The notes beneath the pieces are model-generated. The model saw nothing but the letters and a program-made list of their open reading frames with translations. It was not told the DNA's origin and searched no databases. Positions 28,393 to 39,123 of a stretch of DNA of 64,000 bases are shown piece by piece. Position 1 is the first letter of the stretch. Every line of letters begins with the position of its first letter. This DNA comes from Takakia lepidozioides (lineage: Eukaryota; Streptophyta; Takakiopsida; Takakiales; Takakiaceae): positions 52,824,001-52,888,000 of the forward strand of contig CM060733.1 in the NCBI GenBank assembly GCA_030704615.1, written 5' to 3'. Position numbers and translations under genes: made by a program.

Positions 28393-30187
28393 CTGAACCT
28401 CTTGGCTCGTTGTAGGATCCGATCCCTCTCCTTGGCAGTCATAGTGGCTGCCGTGTCTCCACTGCGGAGGAAGTCCAACACAACTGAATCCTCATGTATA
28501 TCTTTGGCGCCACCCTGCTCATTGCTGGCCTCAGGGTCCTCAGACACTTGATCTACAGTCATCCCTGTTGTAGGTCCAACCTGGCCTTCCGCTGCCAAGA
28601 TACACAGAAATGCAGATGCATGCCATCCGGGCACCATCTCCTCGTCCGTCTCACCATGCCACCGAGCTCCAGTGTCATCCTGCTGGCTCGTGCATGGATT
28701 GCGACTCAACCCATCTGCATTTCGATTGACCAAACCCGGTCGATGCACCACCTGAAAGTCATACTCTTGAAGGATGAGTGCCCACCGTGCAAGCTTCCCC
28801 GTAAGCTTGTCTGACTCCATCAACCACTTGAGTGGTTGGTGATCCGTGACAAGGGTGAAGAGATTGCCGTATAGATAGCACCTGAAGTGTGCCACGGCCC
28901 ACACTGCAGCTAAGCATTCTCCCTCATATGAGCTATACTTAGACTCTGCAGCATTGTTCGAGCGGCTAGCATAAGCCACTACGAACTCTCTTCCCTCATC
29001 ATCCACCTGTGTGAGCACCGCTCCAAGCCCCAGCATGCTCCAATCTGTATGCAGCTGAAAAGGACGCCCCCTGATAGGTCGTCTCAGATGGGCGCCGAGG
29101 TCAACCTCGCCTTGAGCTCTTGAAAAGCTTGTTCTTGCTCATCTTCCCACTGCCACTCCTGGTCCACCTTGGTCAGCTTGGTTAGAGCCTTTGCAATGGC
29201 ACTAAATCCCTTAACAAACCGTCTGTAATAGTTTGCTAACCCCATGAAAGCTCGAACTCGGCTCACATCCGTGGGCGTGGAACCTGTGCAATGGACTCTA
29301 CCTTAGTCTGCTGTACCCCCAATCCTCCAGGATATATCATGTGACCCAGATACTCAATCTGGTTGTGGAAAAACTTGCACTTGCCCGGATGTAACTTCAA
29401 TCCGTGCGTCCTCAAGCGCTCAAATACCCCTGAAGGTGTCTCTCATGCTCCTCCACCGTAGCACTAAAGATGATGATGTCATCTATGTAGCACCGAGCAA
29501 ACTCCACCCCTGCTAGAATCCTGTCCATGACTCTTTGAAACTCAGCGGGAGCGTTTTTAAGCCCAAATGGTAAGAACCGCCACTGGTATAGGCAATCCCT
29601 TCCCGTGCTCATTGATCCCCCAGAATGCCGTCTTTTGCTTATCCGCCTCCTTGATCGGCAACTGGTGATATCCGGATCGTAAATCCAACGTGCTAAAGAC
29701 CTTGGAATGCCCAATGGCATCAAAGATCTCCTCTGGTGTTGGCATGGCATACCTATCGGACTTGGTCTGACGATTTACAGGCCGGTAATCACCGCACATA
29801 CGTCTCTCCGTCCAATTGCCATAGACATCCTTCTTAGCTGGCATCACTGTGGCTGAAGCATACTCTCCACCAGAGAGCTCCACCAAACCTGCCTCCCAGA
29901 GATCTTGAGTCCTCATCTGAATCAAAGACCTCTCCATGTCACTGTATCTATAGGGTCTCCGAAAGATTGGCGTCAGTGGCCAACTCAATACGGATCTCTT
30001 GACCCTTCAGTGCTCCCAAGTCCTTCAAACTGAAGGCAAAGCAATTCCTGTAAGCCCTCAGGAACCGCCGTATACGTCGTCTCTCTCCTCCGGTGACAAT
30101 GGGTCCAATGTCAGGCTCCCAATTGTCCTCCGTAACTGCAACCTTAAGTCCAGTGGGCTTAGAGGTAGAGGACGCGTCCCGTGGTTG
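28311..30187 (-). pseudogene. Reverse transcriptase and RNase H, copy B
   Basis: RT begins near 30180 (DIGPIVTGGERRR) and continues through RSGYHQLPIKEADKQK (about 29640) and CYIDDIIIFSA (about 29490). RNase H (MLGLGAVLTQVDDEGREF, YEGECLAAVWAV, TDHQPLKWLM) lies in 29036-28700. The Trp that is mutated to a stop in copy A is intact here (FWGINEHGK). One-base indels at about 29610, 29425, 29275 and 29085 break the frame. Confidence 0.92.
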
Positions 30188-31547
30188 CTATGCTGCAACC
30201 TCTTGAGCAGTACCCCCTTCCTGCTCAGTCAATGACAAGGCCTCATCCTGCCCCATCATCTCATCATTGAGAACCTCCTCATCCCGAGAAGAATCCCCAA
30301 CCTCATCCATCACAGCTGCCTTCGCTGCCAACTCCCTCTGAACCTCGAGCACCTCCCACATGTGCCATGGATGTCTACACCTCGTGGTCCTCACCGGCTC
30401 GCCCCCACTCGCTGCCTGTACCGTCTCGGTAGGCAGAGAGACCGTCAAGGGAAGTGCACTCCGCACTCTACGTTGCTCAGCCATAGCCAAGCTGACAATC
30501 CAGGTCAAGCAATTGAGATCCATTGCTTGCCCCAACACCTGACGACGTGATGCCTCAGAAAGAGAAGGCACCGCCGTGGTCCCAGTGGAAAACCCCATAG
30601 CCCGCTCTCGCTCGTCGGCATTAGGCTCCACTAACTGCTGCAACTGAGCATCCCACAGGAGGCCAGGTCCACCATCCCGAAAAGCATGGGATCCTGGGAA
30701 GCTGAGCAGTGTAGGGTAATGCTGCTCGTGGTTGACCCACCCTGTTGACCACTGCCAAAGGCGAACGGTCATCGTGTCTCACACGTTGAGACTGCCTTCC
30801 TGTGTCCAAAATGCCATCCACGGTGAGGTGTGCTGGCCGCTGCACCCCATCAAATGCACGCTTGAGCAGTGCGGGTGGCATCAAGTTAGTCCACCATAGT
30901 CGTGGACGATGAGCCCGTGACCCCACTGCAGCTGCATCCAGCAACACTGCTGACCCAAGCCACGACCGGACTTGATGCACACTGGCCATCACCCTGGCCG
31001 AGAATCACCCATCAGTGGTACATTCTCCAAGATGTATGCTGGAGATACAGCTTGATGAAGCTGCAAGCAAAAATCCGCACCATCTCCCAAAACAGACCCG
31101 TCCTCGAGTCTCGCAATCCATTGCCATGCCCGGCTGATGAATGCCCTTGGCAGGGCCAACCTGCCACTATCAGATCAATGGAGCCAACCTGCTCCAAATC
31201 TTGCGCCCCCAACAAGGAAATGTCTGCTGGCAAGGCTTGTTGGTATCCACGAACTGCAGACCAGGCAACAAGTCAGGGTACTGCTGTACCAACTGAGCCA
31301 CATGGCGCAGTGAGACGCGTCGTGCAGTCTCATCCCTCTCCACATACAGGTAACGCCTTACCCGCACACCTGCCTGTAGCACAGCAGCCAATCCGGTGCT
31401 GATCCCGCCAAACAAGTCCAGAAGGCAAATGCCTTCATCCGGCCGCTGCCACACAAGAGGTGTGGTGTCCAATGGCGACAACTGAGGTGGCCCTGGTGCA
31501 ATCACCGCACTCTCCTCCTCTCCTGACGGTACAAAAGCTTCTCCCAA
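30188..31547 (-). pseudogene. C5-cytosine DNA methyltransferase domain, copy B
   Basis: Motif I (LLDLFGGISTGL, about 31400) and YVERDETARRV lie in 31170-31547. Motif IV (AGWPCQGHSSAG) lies in 31012-31233, SRAHRPRLWWTNL in 30621-30992, and DADERERAMGF then SEASRRQVLGQAMDLN in 30188-30772. A charged linker (EVLNDEMMGQDEALSLTEQ) ends in a stop at 30188, and RT follows in the same direction. Frameshifts lie near 31265, 31060-31000 and 30720. Because copies A, B and C break at different places, the parent element probably had one open frame. Confidence 0.9.
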
Positions 31548-32272
31548 GCTTGTTGCACCCGTCCATCAGCAGCTTGCTGCAAATCCTTGCTCGTACCCCA
31601 CAACGGAGTGTGAGCAACCATGGCAGGCAACTCCGCCGTACCATGCATGTCATCCTGCTCTGGAGGTGGCACATCCTCTGCATGGGCATTGCCTTCCAGC
31701 AACTCTCCAGGCCAACTAACTGCAGCTGTGAAGGCGGCTAGTGTTGGCATCTTGCCCCGCTGGGCAGCTGCAATACCCCCAATGAATGTCACAGGGAGCT
31801 GTGCACGGCGACCATCCCCTGACTGCCATCCAGGCCTGTAGGATGCTGACTCCTCCCAGAAATCCAGGGTGAAGCCCATGGGTATAACACTGCCCCACCA
31901 ACGAGGACATCGTAAGAGACCGCGTCTGTCACAATGGCCTTGGCTCGCATCACTGAGCCATCTACAGGATGATCCGGCTGCAGTCTAATAGCCAACTGAT
32001 GCCGTGTCATGCCCCGAGCCTGCTCTGATCCTCCCAGAGATGTCTGTATCTGGAAAGGACAAGGCTCCATATCCGCCTCCATGAGGCCCAAACCTGCAAT
32101 AGCAGCTCTGCCCAACATCAGTGGCTGAGCTCCTGAGTCCAACAAGACCCGCAGTGGCCACTTCTTGCCTGCCGGTCCACTCAAAGTGAAAATGCCCCTG
32201 GTTGTCTAACAAGACAACTCCAGGTGTCACCATGGCGCGCTCAAAGGCTGGCCTAGCTGGCAGCTCCGTCAA
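31502..32272 (-). pseudogene. Retropepsin-like protease and linker, copy B
   Basis: VLLDSGAQPLMLGRAAI (about 32140) marks the active site and SYDVLVGGAVLYPW the C-terminal part. Single-base deletions near 32195, 31885 and 31665 break the frame. The linker TLAAFTAAVSWPGELLEGNA between protease and methyltransferase is shared by all three copies. Confidence 0.83.
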
Positions 32273-32533
32273 CCTGGCAGCTGCAGCTTGCCGGGCGCAG
32301 CCGTGGCAGTCTTGACCCTCAAATCCGAGGATCCCTCTGCCACTACACCTTCCACTAACTCCGCAGAAGATGAAGTGACCTCCCCACTCTCACAGAGTGT
32401 TGCTGCTAGTCTGAACACTGCAGCTGGTCTCACCCGGCGTCGCAATCATGGTTGCCCGAGAACAGTGGGGCTTGACACACAGAGGTGGCTGCCCCCAATA
32501 ACACACCGGCCGCACTAGCCTTGGCAGCAGGAG

Positions 32534-34376
32534 TCAATGCTGCACGTGTAGCTCTCCCAATGGCATAGTAACCTCCGCCTCGGTAACAGTCGGGCGAGAA
32601 CTAGGTGCCATGGATGGCGTCGACACAGTCTCCGCCAATGTGAATGACTGAGGAAGCCTTGCCTGACGGCTTGCCTCCCCACGCTGTGGATCCAATTCCA
32701 CCTCTGCACCTCGTGGCTCAGGAACTCGTGCTGCTCCTCGAGTCACGGCTGCAGCAGACTCCACCTGCTCTAGTGGTAGTGCTGCTCCGCACATAAATCC
32801 CATGCCTCCCATATCTCCTCCCTCAGGAGCAGGAGGTGGACCATCCCGCCTGGGAGCCGGTACCGCCTGAGCTATAGCCATGGCAGCGAGCCTCTGCTCT
32901 AGCTGCTGAAGCCGGTTGGCCATGCCTTGGTCAACACCCTGACCTCCGCGTCCTTGGCCATGTTGAGCTTGCCCTTGGCCTGCACCTCGTGCCCGACCAC
33001 CTCGTCCTCTCTGGGCTGGTCCACCTCGCCCCCGGCCACCATTGTTCCCTTGGAACTGGCCTGGGCGCAACTCAGGATGCAAGTCATAACACTGGGCATC
33101 TCCATGCCCATACTTGCCACAATGCCCACACTGCAACTGTGCAGGCTGTGCTTGTGCCGGCCTTCTGCCACTCTCTGGGCAATCTCTCTTGACATGGGGT
33201 CCTCCACATGTCCAACATATCACCCCTGGTTGCTGTTGGCCTGCAAAAGATGCCACGGGCCTCTGCACCTGAGGTCCCCTGTAAGCTCCATGGAACTTGG
33301 GCTGGGCAACCTTGCCCCCCTGACCACGCTGTTGGGCAGTCCCTTGTGCTTGTGGGCTGACAGCTGTGCCCCGTACAGGCATGTCCTTGCCAAATCCAAT
33401 TGTAACAACTCGCTCCTCCACCATGTTGAGCTCAATCCGCTCAGCCAGCAGAAACACATCTGCTAATGTGGGTTGGGCTGCTGTGTAACAGGGTTGCATC
33501 TCGCACCCTTCTCTTGAGCTCCTTGTCCAGAATTCCATACCAAAACTGGATTGCCTGAGCTTCAGTAACCCCTTGGGTCACACTTATCAAGCGCCTCATA
33601 CGAGTGTACGCCTCTCGCAGGCTCTCACTGGGGTTTGCGCTGGAAGTCTTGCAAACTTCGCAGCTTCTCTGTCCGTACACCTTGGTAGTTCCTCCGCAAC
33701 TCCTGGAAGAACTCCACCACCGGGTTGAATCTAGGCACATGTGTTGTAGTGTGGCAGGAGGAGTAGTAGCACCTTTGAACTGGTACCACCTGCAGAAGTA
33801 CCAGCACTACCTGCTCCACTACTAGTGCTGGCAGTGGGAGCTATTGGTACTGATGCAGCTACTGGTCGCGTCGTGCCTCGAGTAATGGAGATGTAGTCAG
33901 GTGACCAATACATCCTCCACTCCTCAATCTCTGCTTCATGTCCTCGCCTGAACTCGTGGTAATCGTCCATAGGCGGGCCTTCCAAATGCTGGAACAGTCC
34001 CTTCCACGCCATGAATGGGGTGAATAGATGTGGATTGCGCATGCTGCAAATCACACCAGCTGTCGAACTCCTGGATAAAGTCATCCAACTCGATTGTGCC
34101 CACAGCTCCAGAGTACCTACGAGGCCCCTTGGTAGCTCCATACATCTCCTCCATGTCGTCCCACAACAATGGCGAATGAAAGTGCACACCTGTTGATGAA
34201 GCCTCCGAGCCTGTGTCTGACTCTACAGTAATTGAGGGTGGCGGTGAAGGTGGTCTGAACCGAATACCTCGTCTTGTGAACCCACTCTCACTGTTACTGC
34301 CTGTAGCCGTACTCCCCTCAAAACCCTTGGGTAACTCCGTAATGACACTCACAATGTGCACCTCCTCCAGTGACAC
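32534..34376 (-). pseudogene. Gag polyprotein with two zinc knuckles, copy B
   Basis: From MSLEEVHIVSVITELPKGF (34376) the protein has an acidic, Ser/Pro-rich start. A retrotransposon-gag region follows (PFMAWKGLFQHLEGPPM; ESLREAYTRMRRLISVTQG; AIQFWYGILDKELKRRVRD), then two nucleocapsid-type knuckles, C-x2-C-x3-H-x4-C (CWTCGGPHVKRDC) and C-x2-C-x4-H-x4-C (CGHCGKYGHGDAQC), and a Gly/Arg/Gln-rich tail (GGRGRGGPAQRGRGG). These knuckles would bind element RNA. Frame changes fall near 34060, 33750, 33640 and 33480. This is the only copy in the window with the whole gag. Confidence 0.88.
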
Positions 34377-34830
34377 TATAAGGCTCTAGTACTAATCTAA
34401 TAGTGACACGGGTGGGCACCTGTTGCAGTCTAAGGGTCATATCCCATGGCTCAGGGCACCTGCACCTGCATCCACCGCAAGAACTCCTATGGTTGGCTGG
34501 TCATCAACCCAGCCTCACCATAGAAGAAACACTGGTGGTCTTGCTGGTCATCACTCCAGCCTCACCACCGACAGCATACTCTAGGATTGACCGGTGATCA
34601 AATCCGGCCTAATCCCTATGAAAGCAAGCGCCCACACAAAACCAACATGGCGCACAGTCAAGCATGCAGGTGTTGGGGGGATCCAAACACAAGAAATCAA
34701 AACATCAACACCCCCACACCAAAATCCAGCTGCAATGCTGATCCTGCAGAATATCCCAGCCCAAAACCCCGGACTGACTGGCCTCCACCAAGAGAGGCTT
34801 TGGCAACTACAAGTACAAGGTAATGAAAAT
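34377..34830 (-). other. Gag-proximal leader shared by copies B and C
   Basis: This matches 48899-49330 of copy C at high identity, including two close repeats around GGTCATCA(A/C)(C/T)CCAGCCTCACCA. No long frame is present. Being upstream of gag in the same orientation in both copies, it is most likely untranslated leader RNA that may carry packaging or translation signals. Confidence 0.65.
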
Positions 34831-34886
34831 AGTACAGAGATGGAGGGGAAGAATAGAAGCCCGACCAAGCAAGATCTAATCCTGAT

Positions 34887-35576
34887 CTATGCTATCAACT
34901 GCCAGACTTCTCTCAAAGTGCCTCGCTCTGCATGATGGTAAGGTGTAGGAGGTATATCTATGTCCAGAAACCTGCCACTAACCTTGTCCCAAGCTACAGT
35001 AGCTCGCTCTAACCAACCCTCCTCCTCTTTCTGCCAGGTAGAGACAAAGCAATACTCCCCTATCTCCCGCTCACTGAACACTAAAGAAAACAAAGGTAGG
35101 GTCTGATAGTCTCTCAACTCGAAAGCTTTGAGACGGTTGCGGGTGTCCTCATTGCGAATGACTGCATCTCCTTCACGCACAACAAACATGTCATTGCTGA
35201 TGAACCCCCGCTCGTGGTTGCCCTGTGCAGAGCGTATCCGGCTGCAACCATGTCTGATTGCACAAACTTGTGTAGCTCCTGCTCCTCTGCTCCAGTACAC
35301 CACGGCCTTGTGCTGAACACCTCCCGGGGCTGTCTTTGGCTGTGTTCCAAGCCTAGCTTTCACCCACTTTGGTATTTCACCTACAGCTGCAGAACTGCTG
35401 GCTCCAACAGAGTTCTGACTGTCCAAGGCGATATTGAGGCCCTCAATGCCAACTACAGCAGTCTGTTGTCTACTGCTAATGCCTGACTCCCAGTATGCAA
35501 TCAACTCGTCCAACTGTTCTCCACTCAAATCAGTCTGAGTTCCTTGGGAAACATAAATCTTGTCCCCTTGGTGCAC
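34887..35576 (-). CDS. Unrecognised 229-residue ORF in the copy B leader
   Basis: An intact frame starts MHQGDKIYVSQGTQTDLSG and ends REVWQLIA. I recognise no domain. It is mixed in charge, has no membrane segment or repeat, and contains four to five Trp residues in its C-terminal half (FVSTWQKEEEGWLERATVAW). Copy C has flanking leader on both sides (49330 and 49541 onwards) but replaces this stretch with about 200 unrelated bases. The ORF was therefore either gained by copy B or lost from C. In an otherwise decayed element its freedom from stops is notable. Confidence 0.5.
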   Translation of the reverse strand: MHQGDKIYVSQGTQTDLSGEQLDELIAYWESGISSRQQTAVVGIEGLNIALDSQNSVGASSSAAVGEIPKWVKARLGTQPKTAPGGVQHKAVVYWSRGAGATQVCAIRHGCSRIRSAQGNHERGFISNDMFVVREGDAVIRNEDTRNRLKAFELRDYQTLPLFSLVFSEREIGEYCFVSTWQKEEEGWLERATVAWDKVSGRFLDIDIPPTPYHHAERGTLREVWQLIA

Positions 35577-35699
35577 AGGCTAAGAGAAGAGACCTGCCCT
35601 TCAACGACGTCCTCATTTCCCCCAGCCATACAAGGAGTACATCCACAGATTTGTCTCTATATAGACCAGCACAGGTTCTAGAGACAGGATTGTGGATCT

Positions 35700-35966
35700 T
35701 TCATGGCACACTCACACTCTAAAAATTCCATAGATTTTTAGCAGAGTCCCAAAAACAGAAACCAGGTCTAGATAGGTAGATTTCCCCTTTCTGCAGCTAT
35801 CCCTCAAAAACTGAGTCAAACGGAGCTCATTTGACAAAGATATGACCAACCAGGCTCTTTAAACATTTAAATTAGATCAAAAAGGCTTTGTTTTTTTTTT
35901 AACACCAAAACGCTTTTGTCATTACAACCTGTTCCCAGGTTATCTACGAGTTCCCGAGGTCGTTCC
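35700..35966 (-). other. Distal leader segment shared by copies B and C
   Basis: Homologous to 49541-49797 of copy C (both contain AGGTAGATTTCCCCTTTCTG and TTATCTACGAGTTCCC). Similarity between the copies stops at about 35966 and 49797. Beyond that point each copy has different sequence: host-gene fragments in B, an unidentified 360 bases in C. Nothing else is recognised from 35577 to 35700 or from 35967 to 36525. Confidence 0.65.
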
Positions 35967-36525
35967 CCTCCAGGATTCTCCAGGCACCAAGAGCTCGTTA
36001 ATTCCAACACTCGACCTCAGTTGGGTGGGGTAACACGATTTGCTTTTCTCTGCGCGTGGGCCTGCCTCCTCGAGACCTAGAGACTACAAACCAGCGAGTG
36101 GGCGATTTCAAGAGCAGATGCACTGTGCAGCACCTTCATGGCTTATGGACAGGCGGCCTGCTGTGATGTGGCCGTCTTTGCATGGAATCCAAAGCCAAGA
36201 CCAGCTTGAAGTTCCATCAACTCGGTCTAATTCGCATCTCTCATGTTTTCCTGCAACGGGCATTGACGCCCACAATTTCCAGGGCTTGCACTGAAGCATT
36301 TCTAAGCTGTTCTTAGGCCACTAACACACCCTGTGTAGCTGCAGAAATTGTTCCCACGGGACCCTATAGATTCACCTGTAAGGCTGCTCAACGCCTGAGC
36401 TTAGAGTATGGTTGGATCACTTGCTCATTAAAGGCCCACAGAATATCTACAAAAGGACCCCAGCCTGACCACCACCTGCTTGTGCCAGCTTGTTCAAAGA
36501 TTTGCCCAGGTACTTTCCTTGTCTC

Positions 36526-36810
36526 TCAGCAACACTCTTTGTTTGCGGTAGGGCTTCCATTAGTAACTGGATCAACTGCCAAGCTTCCACCAGGGCACTT
36601 CTTCACAGGTAAGGAGTGGACAAAGGAAGAAGATCCAACACCATTGATCAAACCAGCAGCCCGTATGGCACCTCCGTCTAGCGCCACTGACTTCAACAGC
36701 AGGCTCAGCAGGCTTTGTCCATAGGGAATGTTCAATAGTTCAAACAGCTCAGCATCACTGGCCAGCTCCAGTACAGAGTGTAGCTCTGGATCAAATGCAG
36801 CTCCTAGCAC
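36526..36810 (-). pseudogene. Captured fragment of an unidentified gene
   Basis: An open frame of 94 residues contains LHSVLELASDAELFELLNIP, followed by YGQSLLSLLLKSVA. The pattern of a helical (L/A)SDxEL...L...I..G repeat reads like part of a folded host protein rather than a retroelement protein, but I cannot name it. It lies immediately downstream (on the minus strand) of the UBC9 fragment and may belong to the same chimeric transcript. Confidence 0.35.
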
Positions 36811-37235
36811 TGATTCTTTGCCAGTAAGCAGGTATATCTCTGCTGCTTTCTTGTCATGTTGTAAACAGCCTTGGAAGGTTTCAGACTTGGGGGAGTTTCA
36901 GACCTTGAGCTGGTCCACCTGTGACTTCTCGACCTGGATGAATAGTTGTACGCTTCAGTCTGTGCTGGGTCAGCTGGATTTGGGGCATCTAGCAGCTCCT
37001 GGATGCCAACCAGAATTTGTTTCACGGTGATGGCTGGTCTCCACCCAGAGTCCTCATTGAGGATAGAGAGGCACACTGTGCCTGACGGATACAGGTTCGG
37101 GTGAAAGAAGCCTGCGGGAAACTTGCACTTGGGTGGCTTACTGGGATAGTCCCCGCTGAAATGGATTGCAGTTGGGTAGAATCCCCTTCCCAATCAGTCC
37201 CAGCTTTGCCACAAAACTTCTCGGATGATATTGCA
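36805..37235 (-). pseudogene. SCE1: SUMO-conjugating enzyme (UBC9/SCE1) fragment
   Basis: UBC9 transfers SUMO from the E1 to lysines of target proteins. The fragment starts at AGTDWEG (about 37220), shifts frame once, then reads [38 protein letters not shown] (active-site Cys present) and [20 protein letters not shown]. After TEAY the true frame is lost. Roughly residues 40-130 of the usual 160 are present. The first 40 residues and the C-terminal helix are missing. No intron interrupts the stretch, although plant UBC9 genes have introns, so it was probably copied from spliced RNA. Confidence 0.9.
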
Positions 37236-37840
37236 GAGCATAAATTCCAGCAGCGCTGTTCTCAATGGCAGCAATGTCGCCCTGCAAACTGGTGGCTACG
37301 ACGTGAAAGCCTGGTGAACGTTAAACTGCCTCATCACCATGACTCATCCACACGACCGGGTTTGAGAAGCTCTCTGCATCACCATATAATTTACTATCCT
37401 TCACAGCAGCTATTTACATGCGCCCATACTCTTGGCTCTCCGCCTGCTTGACCTCTCCTCCCAGCACTTTGACAATAAGGTGCAGCCCGTAAAACGCCAA
37501 GCACTGCGATCCCATGATTCCTTGTGTACTCGAAGAAGCCATCAGGTACAGTTGGAGAGCCCTCTTCATGGACAGAACGGGGTCCACCTGAGAGAATTAT
37601 AACGGAGGGATTGAGCCCCTGAATGGCTTCCAAGGGGGTACCAGCAGGTAAGCAAAAGGGGCAAATAGAGAACTGTCGGACACGACGGTGATAAGATGCG
37701 TATACTGCGATCCGAAGTCCAGCACCACATTCCCTCAATGCCTGTCCGCTGCCTTCTCCATCTCTGCAACTTCTCCTTCTCCCTCTAATGGACTGTACAG
37801 CACCTATGCTCTTGCGCACAGACCAGCGAAACAGCAAGGC
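37215..37840 (-). pseudogene. GMP synthase glutaminase-domain fragment
   Basis: GMP synthase makes GMP from XMP, and its N-terminal class I amidotransferase domain supplies ammonia. Recognisable pieces in order: VVLDFGSQYTHLIT (about 37730), RRVRQFSI, then SVIILSGGPRSVHEEGSP and YTRNHGIAVLGV (about 37600-37500), YGLHLIVKVLGGEVKQAESQ, VVWMSHGDEAV (about 37340) and VVATSLQGDIAAIENSAAGI, then YALQYHP (about 37290-37225). The nucleophile Cys of the GVCYG motif is lost at a deletion near 37497. At least three other breaks occur. It joins directly to the UBC9 fragment at about 37215-37235, with no synthetase domain. Confidence 0.88.
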
Positions 37841-37941
37841 CAGATGGACTCCCGCCCCAAGATATATATTAAAATAATGCTAAAACAAACATTGTATCTA
37901 GCTTAGCACCAGCACACTAGATAACGCTCATCTCTCTCGAG

Positions 37942-38299
37942 TGATAAACAAACTTGAAAAGGACACACACTCTCAACACAAGAAATATGCAATCCCTCAA
38001 GATCACTCTTTAAGATAATAGTCGAGCCAGGGGCACCCCAAGCTATGGGGACTCCACCCCACAACAACCTACACTCCCATCATACGCACAGTCAGATCTG
38101 AAGAATGCAGGAGCTCGGTCGCGCAGGCTCAACTCGAGAGAGATGAGCTGCGCGACTGCCGCTCTCGTGAAGATAAGACAGACCAGGTGTCAAAACTAAA
38201 CTTGACACCTGATTTAACACTTGACCTAAATCCAAGTGTTAAATACAAATAACTAGTTTTATTCTAGCTGTTTTCACACTGTGCTTATTTAACTTGACA
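37942..38299 (-). repeat. LTR-like unit, right copy
   Basis: The partner of 26389-26738 (TG...CA). On its left it is bounded by ACGCTCATCTCTCTCGAG and on its right it cuts a SINE. If the copies are LTRs of one element, this is the 5' LTR and transcription would start here towards lower coordinates. No convincing tRNA-complementary primer-binding site is seen in the bases just below 37942. Confidence 0.65.
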
Positions 38300-38362
38300 C
38301 GGTGGATTGAACCCACAACCACTTCTGAGGTGGTATATGCCCATTACCACTGGCAGCAACTT
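38300..38362 (-). mobile_element. SINE fragment (same family as 25618-25757)
   Basis: Read on the minus strand it has CCAGTGGTAATGGGCATATACCACCTC-like sequence and the B-box GGGTTCAATCC. It ends abruptly at 38300, where the LTR-like unit begins. This shows that the LTR-bearing element landed in, or recombined next to, an older SINE. Confidence 0.6.
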
Positions 38363-39123
38363 GGTTGTCAGGTAAGGAATAGTACCTTTTGGACACATAG
38401 GCTTTTCTCCATGGCGACAGGTCATGGAGTCGTCGTCGTGGACGGTGATGGATGATGACATCCACCGCTGTGAACGGAGATGGCTCCGAACATGCCCACG
38501 CCGTTCACAAGAACAAATTCCATGAGCAATGGCCATTCATGACCATGGTCGTGACTTGTCAAAAGTTTGGAGTTGTGCCAAAATAAGAGAAAATGGGATT
38601 TATGAAGTTGCTATGATTCATTTCTTTCTTTGCCCATTAGTAAAGATGAATGTGTGGACGCTGCCCAAATGTTATATACGAACTAGTTCCTATACACATA
38701 CCTATCAAAGTGTCATTTACATTCTTAACAACTTCAATAGAGCAGCTAATAAACTGTAAACTGATTTACTCCTTTGGCACTCCAAGTAGTTGTACCAGAC
38801 CCTGTTGTTGCATTGTCTAGGTCCAATCCCCACTTGAAAGGCTTTCCGCTACCATTCTAGCTAGCTTCGCGAGATCATCTGTATATGCTAAGTCGTTATG
38901 GCTTCAGCCAGTGAGGTTTTAACATCATCAAAGAAGTGGTGGACGCTGCAATTCTCACAACATTAAAGGGTATTCTAACTTCTCATACGGAGGAGGTATA
39001 TATGAGATGGCATCACCCTAAGAAAAGGTTATGGATATGTCAAGGTACTAAGAAAAAACATCAAAACATTTATGCTCTAACAAACATTGTACCATTGGAA
39101 GCAATACCTCCAAAAGTGGTTGT
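38363..39123. other. Interval between copies B and C, nothing recognised
   Basis: AT-rich sequence with short frames only. No motif or repeat shared with the rest of the window was noticed. The boundary at 39124 is where copy C begins, inside the linker after RNase H. Its integrase and 3' LTR are absent. Confidence 0.45.

Larger units (their letters stand above)
26303..38299 (-). mobile_element. Ty3/gypsy DNMT-bearing retrotransposon, copy B (most complete)
   Basis: It has all domains from gag to the PHD finger plus an LTR-like repeat at each end (about 350 bp at 26389-26738 and 37942-38299, TG...CA bounded, same orientation, clearly homologous). Pol is followed by a stop near 26866 and a purine run (about 26826-26838). 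The reading is split by many 1-base indels. Two features set it apart: an extra 229-residue ORF (34887-35576) and host-gene fragments (36.5-37.8 kb), both between gag and the right-hand repeat. I could not find a matching target-site duplication, so the outer limits are provisional. Confidence 0.75.

Noticed and set aside
36805-37193. Functional UBC9 gene
   Set aside because: The first 40 residues and C-terminal helix are missing, the frame is broken, and it is fused to GMP synthase sequence.
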